Below are positions 24,301 through 35,360 of a stretch of 64,000 nucleotides of DNA, in pieces. The position numbers and the translations under genes were made by a program. Origin of the DNA: Breviolum minutum Mf 1.05b.01. Taxonomy: Eukaryota; Sar; Dinophyceae; Suessiales; Symbiodiniaceae. Every line of letters begins with the position of its first letter. Positions within the stretch are counted from its first letter, which is position 1. The DNA lies in contig DF239898.1 of NCBI GenBank assembly GCA_000507305.1, forward strand, positions 62,001-126,000. The letters are read 5' to 3'. The notes beneath the pieces were generated by a model that had not been told where the DNA came from, searched no databases, and saw only the letters and a list, made by a program, of their open reading frames with translations.

Positions 24301-27300
24301 CCTGAAGTATCTTTCTTCATTTTGAGGGGCAGAATCAGAGTCAGATTCCACTTGCCTTGCCTTGACTTTGATTTTCAGATAGCTTCAATGCTTCAGATAT
24401 TTCACAATTCACAATTATTTCACAAGTATTCACAAGTGACATATATGTTTTTGGATGTTTTTGGGTTTTTGAACTCCACCGGAAGTATCACTGAGGCGCC
24501 GACAAACCATGCTTTTTTCAGCCACATTTGCGGATGATGCCACTTGGCCTTTTCTTGAAGCCGTGAGGCATTTGATAATTGTGCTTGCGCTGACACTGAT
24601 TGACTGATTGATTGTTGCTGAGTATTATCTAGTATTGCTGATCTTTCAGAACATGTCATGTATGTCATGTATGTCACGGAATGACACGGAATGTCCTCGC
24701 TTGTTGACTTTTGAGTGAGGTCAGTGACTTGGCCACGTGGATAAGTTGGAGCTTCAGAGCGCATGAGAAGATTGTTGCGTTGAAATTTCAAATCGGAAGA
24801 TCACGGATATATAATGCATTATAATGCACTGGATGCCCTGGATGATGCATGACCTTACATTGACACTTGGATTTTAAGTCAGTGGCAGCGGGATGAATAT
24901 CCGATAGGCAGCGCCCTAGCATCAGTCAGAGCATGAACAAACCCCATCAAAATCCAACGAGTCTCAGTCTAATGACTAATGCTGTTTGGCAAGAGAGTAA
25001 GACAAGTAAGACAAGACTCCGGCAGTCTATGGCAGTCTCACTTCCCTGAGGCCGTCATGCTGTTGAGGTCCGTGTTGGCATGAAGGAGCCAACATAAACA
25101 GTGATTGTTGCGATTGTCACAGTGTCGGTGATCACAGTGTCATACTCTTCCATGAACCCATGGTCATTCTGATGATTTTGACGGATTGCAGCGTGTTGCA
25201 CAAGCATTCAAACATGCAACTTTGATGTCAAAATCTGAGCTAGGCAGGGCTAGCATTCTTCCCAAAATCATTCAATTGAACGAACATTTGCGAGTCCTTT
25301 TGCATCTATTTTGGCAACCTACTGTGTATATGTGGAGGACCCACTGAAAGCGAACAAGGATGTCTCGCAAGAGGTTGTTATTGCTGGATGCTTGGATGAG
25401 CTTGCCAGAAAAGAGTGTTTTCGCTCGGTCAAACTCTTCTGGCACATGTGTACCCGTGTGTACCCATCTCTTCCGGTCAAGTTCCACCGGGTCCACCGGA
25501 TAATTGCTTCTCATTCTTGCTGTGGTTCTTATGAAAATGTGGCTCAGCAGTGTCGTGTTGAAACAGCTGCAGTAATAAATTAGAAAAGGGCGAGAGGCGG
25601 AGTTAGCATGGCAGGCATGTCACGCAACTCGCTTGTTTTTGAGTTTTTCAGAGTTGCATTTGGGTGCATATCTATAAATATTATATTCAGTGCAGTTGCA
25701 TTCGTCATACCCGGGCACTATGGTGCGGTACCAACAACATCCAACAACTTTACACAGGGATGGGTTTCAAAATAGCCAAGGTGAAAGATGAGTTTGACAA
25801 GGAGGGTGCACTCAAGAGCATGCTGAGGAAGCTGTGGCTTGGATGACTTGGATGCCTTTGTTTTTGTTTGATATGTTCAACACAGCCGCCACAGCCAGCA
25901 GATGTGCATGGTACAGTGGCACCTTTTCCACCGGGCTCCAACTTTGTCCGAAAGCACCGAAAGTGTTGTTTCCATGTTTCCAGGGCTGAGTTCAAATTGT
26001 CACTCTGAAAGGGCATAGAACTTGTTGCCTTTCTTGGCCCGTGCTCATGCACTCCTTGCATGTCAAATCACACAGCTGGAGGTTCATTTCCTTACCAAGG
26101 TATGGCTCACAGAGCAAGAACCCTGGAAAGGCGCGGGCCTCTTGCAGCTCCAGAAGTGCAAATTACATCAAGTTGATTGGAGAGGATGGATAAATGATGA
26201 TAAAGGCGATAAATGGATGGTTGTGGCACTCCACAGCCACTGTGGATGGGTATATGTTTCCATGCAGGTCTTGCTTAATTGGTGCGAAAGGGTGAATGTC
26301 AAAACAAGGAAATAAACATATAATACTGCAGCTGTAGATCAAATATCATAGGCATACATTCACTCGCACACCTTTTTGGAGGGATATGATTGGGATGTAA
26401 ATTTGGAGGTGAGCGCATGGTAAAGATATTGGACAGCAGGTCGTCGGGATTTCTCCCAACAAAATATGCCAGAAAAGTGCAGATCAGAACAGATCCTGGC
26501 TGCTCTAAACTTTATGTTTTATGTTTCTTGTTTTCTTTCAAGACAGAAATCGACAAATATGGAGAAATGATACCAAGTATGAAGTAAGAGCTTACATGGG
26601 CTCTTTGGTTCAGAAAAGAAGCTAGGTTTTGTTTCTTTCGCTGTTTGCGCAAATCATATTTTTTGGGGTCTTGTTCTTGGGTCCTTGTGGCGCTTGTGGG
26701 GTCCGAGCAAAAATCCATTAGCAGTCTGCCAAAGAGGACGGCGATTTAGGGTCTACTTTGCAACTACCAAAAGATAGTGGACTAACGGCAGATTGGCTTG
26801 GGTGCTTTGGTGCATATGCCTGGCTTTAACTAAAAAAACTGTTTCTGTAGCTTGCAAATCTATTGCAAAAAGCAAACATGCTTTGCAAAGAGTGCGGCTT
26901 GAATACGTGCACGTAGTATTTGATAGCATTGCACTGTGACAAAGAGATAGAAAGCATGACTATAAGCGCCGCCTCCTCCCCGAGTCAGTGGAACTTTTCT
27001 TTGCTATGCTTCATCAATCTTTATCACTTTAAAAACATGTGCAGCTTTGGCCATTGAGCTTCCAAGCTGATACAGAACATTTCGAGGGCTGATAAGGAGT
27101 CGCAGGGGCATATTTGGAGACTGGGAATCGCTTTAGGCAGAGTACACACTTCCTATTTTATACAAACGATATCATAAGGCTTTTAGATATTGATAAATAG
27201 TAATTGTTGTATTATGTTAAGTTAAGTTATAATTTAATTATTTACATCTTTATTGTATAGTACGACAGATGCAGATGCCATTGCCCTTGCTGTTATTTGT

Positions 27301-30300
27301 TTGGCTGGATGAGCACAAGCTACGCTTCAAGAATCAAACAAGATGCAGACCAGCAAGTGCGTCCAAGGATTCAAACCTTCATCAGCTTGATTTGTGCCAA
27401 CGAGTTTTGTTCCATCCAAGCCTTCAACAAAACGAAGTGGAATTGCTATTTGAACAGGTTTGGAGATACATTGAAGCTATTTGACCTGTGCTGCATGGTG
27501 AAATGAAACAATGTCAGGTCTTGATTTTTGCCTTCGATCACGAAGAGTGCGACTCCCTGAGCAAAAAGATAAAGGCGGCCTTGGGGACAACATGTTTCTG
27601 GGTGCACTAGACGAGGAGACACAGACGTTATTAGAGTACATTATTTATCAGTCAACAATTCAAACACCCTTCGCAGCTGAAAATGCATCGGTCAAAAGCA
27701 TACTTGTTTGGGCCAGAAGGCGGTACTGCTGGACATACAATATACATCAATATATTTCTCTAACCAAACCTTTCTCTGCAATTCTTGAGTCAAACGATTC
27801 ACGAGATCAATACTCTGCAGTAGGATATACACAATGGCAATGCCAATAGCATTGACTATTCATCGGTACACGGTATTGTTTCATTTCGATGAATTGGATT
27901 TCGGTCAAGATGACAAGCATGACCTTAGCTGCTTGGTTTCGGCTCCTTGCATGTTTCGCTTTGCGAGTCCAAAGGTAGCAGAATCACAACCCGTCTTGGG
28001 AATTAGCATAATTCTAAATCATCGATCATGCTTGCATAGAATTCCAGAAGAAGGTTGAACATTGTGGAGGCATCTGACGTGCAATGGAGCTCAACTTGTT
28101 TCAAACACTGAGTCCTTTGGCATATTCCATATTTCATTTACATCAGGCAGCTTTAAACGGTGCAACTGCTGGGGTCTCAGTGTCCGTTGGGATTCATTAT
28201 TATATACATTATATTTTTTCATATTGTTTCAAAATGATTTGTCTTGAGATTGAATTTTTTCAAGTTTGACGAAGATTTGGACCTCCTGCATAAGTGCCGC
28301 ATTAAAGAAGTATGTGCTCATCTGATTCCTGCATTTGATTCATTTACCGACAGCTTGCTGTATCTTGCTATGAATGCAGTAGATTCAAGGAATACTTGCT
28401 GTTAAGAAGAGATGACATGGTGGCTGGCTTGGTCAGGTAGAGGTGCTCCACGGCAACAAGAAGCAAGCCGAACGAGAGACAGCAGCAGAACTCAGAAGTC
28501 AAGTTGATTGATCGAGACATTCTCACCATTGTGTCAAGTTACTTGCACATGGGAGTTTGATGGATGCGGCTGAATTCTGATATGAACTTGGCAGAGATTC
28601 AGACATGTCGCCAGAGGCCGCAGAGCTGTGTACTGTATATAGGTATACATATATGATGTATATCATATGCTCATGGAAAGGCAAACATGTATCAATTGCA
28701 TCGGAGTGCCTATCGAGAAATTGCATCGAGAGCAAAAGAGAAACATTGACCTTCGTTCAAGGCGTTGCCGAGGTTTAGGTTTGGCTGTTCGTTATTTGTG
28801 CTAGCATCAATTACTGCAATGCTCCACGTACCAACAAAAACCAACAAAGAAATAAGTAAACATGAAACACACCTGTAAATGAAAGAAAGAAGACATACAC
28901 ATAGTTTACATTTATATCAAATAATGTATATATAATATATGATATATGATGCTATTTTATGTTTTCTTTGATGGAATGGCTTTTGCCTGAGCCATTCCCA
29001 GGCGATGCAACGCTTTCGAAGCGGCGACTCTTGGATCATGGTGTTCTCCTCAAAGTTCAGACTGCACTGAGACTCGGCAGGTCTCGCAACACGAAAACTG
29101 CGTGGTGTCAGCTCTTTGCATTTGCACATTCCCATGATTTGGAATGTCTTGGCAAGTTCCGATCTTCTGGTACATGAATTTATGGGGGCAAAGCCAGAAC
29201 AATTTCTAGTGCAGTCGGTTTAGTTTCCCACCCTTTTGTCAGCCAAGCTGCTTACACGCGCCTAAGCTTTGTTGCTAGCAGGTTGCCACCAGCATAGCGG
29301 GTCGAGGCTTGGATATCAAGGACCTGAAACTTTGAAACTGAAGCTGAAGAAACTACTTGAGTAGAGTGGTTGTCACAAATGATTGCAATATCTATAGCGG
29401 AGTATGATGCACATGTTGGAGGTGACCCATGCAGCATAGTTTCCTTTTTTCCTATTGAGGGTGACATGTAAGTAAGGCAATGCATGGTATCTACTGCACG
29501 AAGTATGCTACTTGCGTCCCTGTGCCACTATGTGCCACTTCGGTCAGGATATCAACTTAGTTATCAACTATGATCCTCCGGAGGCAAACGCTGTTGAACA
29601 GAGACCGTGTTGATACATACGGACACGATCTGATGTGCTTGTTCCAAGTTGGTTTTACTCTCCGTAGATCTGGAATCGCATGGAACTTCGTATCGACATG
29701 TGTCTACAGATTGCACATGAGATCCGGCGAGAAAAATTCTTCGAACAAAGCAGGATGGCCAAGACTACGTCCATCGCATCGGCCGGACTGGCCGTGCAGG
29801 GCGCAAGGGCAAGGCCATCACCCTTTTGCGAAAAGGTTGGACACCTAGACACACTTGAGCACACACATAGAGAAACAATCATGGACACACGCAAACATAT
29901 CAGACGCATTCCAGCTTGTATGCAATCAAAGAGTCTCGATGTTGATGTTTTGCTCGAACCATAGAGTAGGGGATGGTAGGGGTAGGTAGCCAACCCATAT
30001 TTTTGCCCTTACAAGAACTGGCCTAGCCCTTTGCATGTTCAGCGGCCTACCAGGTCCAGATGGGTCATGGCCTCAAATTTAAGAAGGGAGCCGGTTTGGA
30101 CACGCTGAACGCATGCAGTGGTGGTTCCATTTTGAACACAGCATTCATTAATAAATGTATGTGATTCCTTGCTTCAAAAGTTTGCATTCCTTGGATTCTG
30201 GTCGATCCCAGTCCTTTCACCAGAGTTATAATCGATCCGCAGATTTCTAGACTGAGGCGCGCAATGATTTACATCACACAGGCAGGGTTTCTACAGGTTT

Positions 30301-30788
30301 GTAAGGAAGACCAAACATTCACAACGACTAGATTCTAGATACGTTGAATGCGTCCTCAAAAGTGCACTCTGCTGGGGTACCGTACCTTTTGTTTTGGCAA
30401 ACCTGTGTCTTTCCCATGCTTCTCTATAGGTCATGCGCAGAACAGGGCTCGATGTGCCCCAGGACTGCATTGCAGGGCAAGCCGTTGGTCCTTTGACCTC
30501 ACAAAATCTGCAGAGTAGAAGATGAGTGAAGTAGCTTGCAAAGCTACAAAGCAGGCATCTATGCCTGCTTTGATCATTGAATCGTTGATCCAAGTTGTGA
30601 AGATCAGGATCCAAGATCTATGGGATAATATGCATAGCGATGCATAGCTGCATAGCTGCATGATATGCAGTCAATCCTTTTCATCGTTTCCTTACCAGGA
30701 CCTCATTGAAGCGCTCAAACAGCGGCGGGGTCGAGACATGAGTGCGGAGCTTGGAGACATTGCCAAATTTCTGGGCATTAGTGCAATG
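18393..30788 (+). CDS. DEAD-box RNA helicase (SF2), multi-exon gene
   Basis: An ATP-dependent RNA helicase of the DEAD-box family. These remodel RNA and RNP in splicing, ribosome assembly or export; the subfamily is not clear. ATG at 18393 ([17 protein letters not shown]). Exons and motifs: 18699-18758; 18845-19109 (acidic/Ala N-terminus); 20429-20488; 21191-21268 Q motif FTEPTPIQ; 21423-21469 [10 protein letters not shown]; 21563-21688 motif I TGSGKT; 22311-22343 Ia APSRELA; from 22794 [11 protein letters not shown]; 23670-23731 Ib TVGRL; 23802-23841 plus 24162-24183 motif II DE|AD; 24248-24293; 24496-24562 motif III SAT; 25338-25427; 27518-27593 motif [16 protein letters not shown]; 28437-28497 [12 protein letters not shown]; 29002-29040; 29282-29320 [11 protein letters not shown]; 29548-29598; 29754-29835 [14 protein letters not shown]; 30430-30483; 30699-30788. 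Phases join at most steps. Some donors appear to be GC or GA. Parts of the N-terminus and the segments around 19.3-20.4 and 25.4-27.5 kb are unresolved. Confidence 0.9.
19309..19478 (+). CDS. probable helicase N-terminal exon, frame ambiguous
   Basis: After TTTAG|GC this stretch reads [20 protein letters not shown] and then an acidic [15 protein letters not shown]. That frame fits the phase left by the GTGAGT donor at 19110. A second frame ([17 protein letters not shown]) is equally open and ends at a GTAAAG donor, so the frame needs transcript evidence. Confidence 0.4.
19641..19718 (+). CDS. probable helicase N-terminal exon
   Basis: After TTCACAG| the frame reads [20 protein letters not shown] then SRELQ, to a donor at GG|GTTGAT. 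The position between supported helicase exons favours membership in that gene. Further coding-like fragments lie at about 19,870-19,940 and 20,293-20,350, but their boundaries are unclear. Confidence 0.35.
24162..24183 (+). CDS. 22-nt micro-exon completing the DEAD motif
   Basis: The preceding exon ends CTGGACGAG (L-D-E). This micro-exon supplies A-D-A-M-I-G-E plus the first base of Gly, and the next exon (24248) continues LDGNIRKI. The assembled [19 protein letters not shown] matches helicase motif II and the conserved 'IRKI' after it. The acceptor is GGAG|G and the donor is GAAG|GCAAG, a GC donor. Confidence 0.8.
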
Positions 30789-31599
30789 GTACTTGTGAGA
30801 TGCTTTTCACCGCATTTTTTTTAAAGAATCACTTATCATGCTTCAGTCAAGTGCGGTGTTTGCTCGTCTCTTCTGTGCACTTGGTGATCTTCCTATATTC
30901 CTCCTGCCTTCTATAATAGAAACATTTGATGGACAATCGTCTTGTAATCAATGGGCCATGATTCCATGATCATGAAAGAGAGAATAATCAATTAACAGGT
31001 GAGTATAACTCCGTACACGATAGACATGGATAGACCAGAATCTGAAGGACACAGAGTCTCATGCTGCGTGACTTATTTTAAAGGGGCGCTGATGCGTTTG
31101 GACTTGCTGCAAGCATTTCATGGTGCCTCCTTTTTCCTGTGCCAGGTGTCCTTTCGCCATTTGGTTCGCTCTCTCTCGCTCTCTTTCTGTCTCTATTAGT
31201 GTACATATTGATTATTGGTACTCTTGTTGCCAACTTCATCCAACTTCAAACAAAGCTGGACCATGCCACTCCTTCCACCAAGCGTCCAAACCAATACACA
31301 CCTTGGAGGGCCGACTGGCTGTATTGGGGCCCCGATTGGTAGTCTGTGTTCAGTCCACAAGTGCATTCTAGCTGTCTTGCAACTGCACGAAGATAGCACG
31401 CCCACGAACAGCTCTTGCAATCTTGTTTTGGGAAGTTGAAATGGATTGGCCAAGTTTGGGCTTCTTTGGAGCCAATTTCCCAAACCTGAAGATCCAAACA
31501 GACTCAGGACATGGTGGCCAGATTTTTTCCACAGATTCCGGGCTCGTCAAGTTTTGATTAATGTTTCCTTTGTAAGTCTATGTTGTATGTAACAATGTG

Positions 31600-32085
31600 C
31601 TATTGGTTGATTGTCTAATGCATTCATCTCACAATGGTTATAGATAGTATTATGATATTGTAATACTAGAATAGTACAATGGTTCGATTATATATGGTCA
31701 CTGGATAAAATATGATGTTGTGATGATATCATATCATAATATATTATATTATGCTATATTATAGTTATAGTATGTTATGTCCTGCTAGATTCTGACGATG
31801 GTTCTATGTTCTCGGACGTCGTATGTTATATCATGAAGCATTGTCTATTGTGTTGTATTTTATTCTGTAATACCACGTTATGATATGTATTTCTACGATG
31901 CCATTCTAATGTACTGTGTTGTACTATATTAAATTACATTACGTATATTAACTTATGTTAGATTGAATCATATCATAATTTATTTTATGCTATATGATGC
32001 TATTCTTATATTATATTTTATGTTATACATTATCTTAGTGTATGTCATCTCATGTTGTATTATGTTATGTCATGTTATGTGCAGA
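31600..32085. other. AT-rich low-complexity spacer
   Basis: Nearly 500 bp dominated by TATTATG/TTATGTTAT-like words, with no coding frame. It separates the helicase region from the WD40/nucleotidyltransferase block. Confidence 0.75.
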
Positions 32086-32360
32086 TTTCCTCCGTGTATT
32101 TGTCCCGGCCTGTAGCGATTATCACTGAGGTTTGGCGGCAGAGGTGCTTCAAGGTTTGACCAACCAGCAACGCCTAGAAAGAAGCAGCACACTCAGATTG
32201 CCCAAAGCACCCCAAATCAATTCAGAACGGAAGGAAAAGACGAGAAACATTGATAAACTGAATGGTTTGGTTCGATTGGTTCCACTCTTCACTTTCACTT
32301 TCAGGTTGGGCGAAGCTGATCTAAACGCCTGCGAGTGCGAAAACCTGCTGTAGCTGAGTG

Positions 32361-32592
32361 AGCCGCCATTGAGTCGCAAAGAGCAGACCAGTCAAGATAA
32401 ATCAATATCAACTGCAAAACTGATTCCGAAACTGTTGATTCTTTGTTCACCTGGCTCCCTTGCTCAAGACACTCGAAGCACATCAAGTTTGACAGCATGA
32501 AGCTCAATAAATCACAGCATAAGACATGTAAGTCCATTCGGTTCACTCCAGCTGCATTCCACAAGCTTTAACCCGTACTGTAGCTGTCTCTC
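32361..32592 (+). repeat. direct repeat, left copy (about 230 bp)
   Basis: Begins AGCCGCCATTGAGTCGCAAA and ends near GTAGCTGTCTCTC. A second copy starts exactly 3,000 bp downstream at 35361. By eye the copies agree at roughly nine of ten bases over the first 150 bp. The repeat does not look coding. It ends within about 45 bp of the start of WD40 coding sequence. Confidence 0.88.
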
Positions 32593-32635
32593 AGGCACAG
32601 ATTCTAAGTGTTGTTTTTCTGCTTGTTTGGTTCAG

Positions 32636-32998
32636 TCCAACCAGAGATTCATGTTCCAATATGGTGTTCGTGGGCAGGGTGGCTGTGCTGTGGGAAATGG
32701 GGCAGTGGCAAGCGCTTCAAGGGAGGGCACTGTCTCTCTTTGGAAAGGGGGTATGTATACATGGCAGCAGGCAGAAGCCTTTCGCTCATCGCATGATCCG
32801 ATTATTGCAGTTTTGGATGAGCGTGTTGCAGTAATCAATGGATGGGACACTGCACTTCTTTTGAGCATCAAGGATGGCTCCAGAGTAGCTTGTTTGAACC
32901 ACGATCGCATTTGCACCCTTGGCACCATGCCGACGGAGAACGGACACGTTTTGTGTACTGGCGGGTATGACGGGAGTGTTTCTGTTTGGTTGCACTAA
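32636..32998 (+). CDS. WD40-repeat segment, first reading frame
   Basis: After TGGTTCAG| the frame encodes beta-propeller blades: GGCAVGNGAVASASREGTVS followed by LWKGG, then LCTGGYDGSVSVW. The 'S/G-xx-G-x-V-x-LW' endings are classic WD-type strands. This is about 120 residues without an intron, whereas nearby genes have exons of 20-150 nt. A TAA closes the frame at 32996, but propeller-like sequence resumes at once in another frame (see 33001). WD40 propellers are binding scaffolds or sensors. Probably one gene or pseudogene with the downstream segments. Confidence 0.65.
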   Translation, partial: SNQRFMFQYGVRGQGGCAVGNGAVASASREGTVSLWKGGMYTWQQAEAFRSSHDPIIAVLDERVAVINGWDTALLLSIKDGSRVACLNHDRICTLGTMPTENGHVLCTGGYDGSVSVWLH

Positions 32999-33000
32999 GT

Positions 33001-33145
33001 CACTACGATGATCCTACGACCTGGGACTCTGATGAAATTTGTTCACGAACGACACAAGTGAATCTTTTACTTGGTGTTGCGGCAGGCAGATTATTCGTTG
33101 GTTGTACAGCTGGCGGCTATTTATGGGACGTTTTCTCAGAAACCT
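33001..33145 (+). CDS. WD40-repeat segment, second reading frame
   Basis: Shifted by one base from the previous segment. The frame reads HYDDPTTWDSDEICSRTTQV then NLLLGVAAGRLFVGCTAGGY and LWDVFSET. The last part is a clear propeller blade. No acceptable intron explains the shift from the preceding frame, so an indel (pseudogene or assembly error) is likeliest. Confidence 0.5.
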
Positions 33146-33168
33146 GTTTGTGTGTGTCTTCTTGACAG

Positions 33169-33680
33169 GCACCAATTGTGAAAGGATTCATGCAGCCGAG
33201 CAATTACCTCAGCACTTCTGTGCAGCTGGAAGCAACGGAACCCTTGGCCTGTGGGACACAGATGGCAATGTTGTGGCACAGAATGACACAGTGCATGATG
33301 GTCAGTACGTCCAGGTTCTACGGTGTTCAGGTTCTAGTGGTTTTTGCTCAGCTGCCAACGATAAACTCTTTCTGTGGCACTGGAACCCGGAGGGTGGACT
33401 GGAACACGAGGTAACTCTGTGGGGTCACACAGCTTTCATTACCCGCCTGGCCTTTTTGGATGACGGCACGGTGGTGTCATCAGCAAGGAATGGTGAGATT
33501 ATTTGGTGGGATCTATGCAACCAAAAAGAAAAGTCTCTGGTTTACTGCAGCGGGGAACCCATGGGGTTGACGCAACTAGACAATCAAGCGGTTTGGTTGT
33601 TGCTCAATGGCCAGCTGGCGCATGAGTCCACTGAGACAGATGTTGATTGGAAAACGGTGGTGGCTGGAATACCATTCTAA
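33169..33680 (+). CDS. WD40-repeat segment, third reading frame
   Basis: More propeller blades: HFCAAGSNGTLGLWDTDGNV, FCSAANDKLFLWHW, LWGHTAFITRLAFLDDGTVV and SSARNGEIIWWDL. At least three WD-type units are visible. The join to the preceding segment could be a 23-nt GT-AG intron (33146-33168), which restores phase. The frame ends at a TAA (33678-33680), but coding-like sequence (RWWLEYHSKVELVWDLL) continues in another frame across the stop. Confidence 0.7.
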
Positions 33681-34044
33681 AGTAGAATTGGTCTGGGACC
33701 TTCTGTGCAAACCCGAAGCGGGAGAAGGAACGCATGATGAGGTGAAGTGCCACATCTCAGCACTTGAGAAGTGATCACACCAGACCATGATGAGCGTGCT
33801 CAGGTGGTGCTGTGTGTCATCACGGATGTCAATCTGACAGATGTCATGAGTCAAGATTGGCTCCGTCAAGAAGATTCGGCTACCTCGGAGGAAGCCAGGG
33901 CCCTCGGTGTGGGATAGGGAACTGTCCAGCCTCTCTGTGCTGACCATGGTGATAAGCTCCACTGAGTGACTATCAAGGGGGTCAGTACAGAAACTCGGCA
34001 AAGTCCACAGGAGTGGCAGTCAGGACTAGCGAGCCGCAACTATT
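33650..34044 (+). pseudogene. frame-shifted linker between WD40 and nucleotidyltransferase
   Basis: Coding-like sequence continues but in alternating frames: RWWLEYHSKVELVWDLLCKP to about 33,770; then VITPDHDERAQVVLCVITDV to about 33,897; then GPSVWDRELSSLSVLTMVIS; then possibly VTIKGVSTETRQSPQEWQ, reaching the start of the next ORF. Each piece ends in a stop just after the next begins. Small GT-AG introns were tried at each junction and did not restore phase. I read it as one former open frame with several indels, or as uncorrected assembly errors. Confidence 0.45.
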
Positions 34045-35112
34045 TTGGAACGGCAGCGTCGCATCAATTCTCAGTACCGGGATGATGATGAAAAGCTTGT
34101 GTTGACAGTTGCTAGACAAATGCGATTGCCACTGCAGATCGAAACAGTTTTTGTGGGTTCTTCATCTCGTGGCACTTTTGTTGCAGCACCACACCTGGAC
34201 CAAGCTCCGGATCTGGATGTTGGTATACAGTTAGAGCCTGGTGAAGTAAATCCAGACGAGTTGCTGGAGGCATTGCTGTCGGACACACGCAGCTTGTTGA
34301 TTCCAGCCTTGAATCGTGGATACATCGCAGGCGATGAGGGTCAAAGCCCGGATAGTGTGGAACATTCAATGCCAAGCGATGACAACGTGCACAACGTGTT
34401 TGCAAATGTCGACTTGTGGGAGAGTGAGCGTGGGAGGTTCGGCATCAAGGCGACATGGTTCATGTCTCGACGTTTGTCACGTTCCATTGATCTAATTCCA
34501 TTTCGGCGTGTTGGTGAAGGAAGTCTTCCACAACTTTTGCTTTGGGACGGGCATACACGCAATTGGGTGCCCAACAATCCACCGCTGTTCTCTCATAATT
34601 TCCAGGTCTGTTCGGAACAGAACCCGATCTTACCCATAGTGACATCTCTGGTGAAGTATTGGAATCAAATCCAAAGTGTTGATGATGCTGGAAAGGCTCC
34701 GCTCAAGGGCATGCACATTGAATCCTTGCTGTTGGAGGCGAGGCTTCCATCCGACTTGGCAAGTGCATTTGCGCTTGGACTCAAGTTCTGTGCAACGCAT
34801 GTTTTGGACCCCAACGTGGGGCCACCAGGTGGAAGTATACATGTTGGACCGTCATACATTGAAAAGAGCCGACGGCAATATGTTCAAAGGCTGCTGGAAG
34901 GTGCAGCAAGTTTGGCAGAATATTCCTTGGAGTGCGATAGGCGGGAAGAGTGGAAATTCGCAGTTGGTGCTTGGAGTTTGTTGCTGTGTGAGTCTCGCTG
35001 GCAAGACGATGGTCATGCGCTAGTCCTGGAGTCATTTGGTAAAAACGGTCCTTGCGGTGGGTCGTTTCTTTGGTGTATCACACATCATTGGTATGTCACA
35101 AAATCCGGGTAG
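34045..35112 (+). CDS. nucleotidyltransferase, SMODS/CD-NTase-like, intronless
   Basis: The longest ORF in the window (355 codons; the listed start is a TTG, and the frame probably continues from upstream). It shows the Pol-beta-superfamily signature: GSSSRGT (about residues 38-44), then DLDVGIQL carrying two acidic residues, then a third carboxylate in SIDLIPFR. Next come W-x-PNNPPLFSHN and ILPIVTSLVKYWNQ with PLKGMHIESLLLEA, matching the helical part of CD-NTase/OAS-type enzymes. Such enzymes make oligonucleotide second messengers or modify RNA ends; archaeal-type CCA-adding enzymes are the main alternative. The last 30 residues look out of frame. It has no introns, unlike every neighbour. 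Confidence 0.62.
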   Translation: MERQRRINSQYRDDDEKLVLTVARQMRLPLQIETVFVGSSSRGTFVAAPHLDQAPDLDVGIQLEPGEVNPDELLEALLSDTRSLLIPALNRGYIAGDEGQSPDSVEHSMPSDDNVHNVFANVDLWESERGRFGIKATWFMSRRLSRSIDLIPFRRVGEGSLPQLLLWDGHTRNWVPNNPPLFSHNFQVCSEQNPILPIVTSLVKYWNQIQSVDDAGKAPLKGMHIESLLLEARLPSDLASAFALGLKFCATHVLDPNVGPPGGSIHVGPSYIEKSRRQYVQRLLEGAASLAEYSLECDRREEWKFAVGAWSLLLCESRWQDDGHALVLESFGKNGPCGGSFLWCITHHWYVTKSG

Positions 35113-35335
35113 ACTGTCATCACCAATCTCATTGTGCGAATGGCGAATGCTAAGAAGCAGCCACAAGGATAGGAATCGCTCATTTTGAGATTCCAAGCCC
35201 TTCTCTATTTTTACCATTTTTTACCCAAAAAGAACGTGGACCTGTAAGCTTAGTACATAATCAGAACGGTTGGACTGTCACTTCTAAAGCACACGACTAC
35301 CTCAACCCAAGATGATCTAAAGGTGCACATCTCGG

Positions 35336-35360
35336 GTGCCCTACGTGCCCTACGTGCCCT
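35336..35360. repeat. short tandem GTGCCCTAC repeat
   Basis: Three near-perfect copies of a 10-bp unit (GTGCCCTACG) end exactly where the right direct repeat begins. Confidence 0.75.

Noticed and set aside
31196-31550. Several overlapping ORFs on both strands near 31.2-31.5 kb
   Set aside because: Frames conflict and no splice sites or domains distinguish one of them.
34030-34055. Relic of the dinoflagellate spliced leader before the nucleotidyltransferase (CCGCAACTATTTTGG resembles the leader start)
   Set aside because: Only about 12 of the first 15 bases agree and the conserved 3' part (GGCTCAAG) is absent. It also lies inside coding-like sequence.
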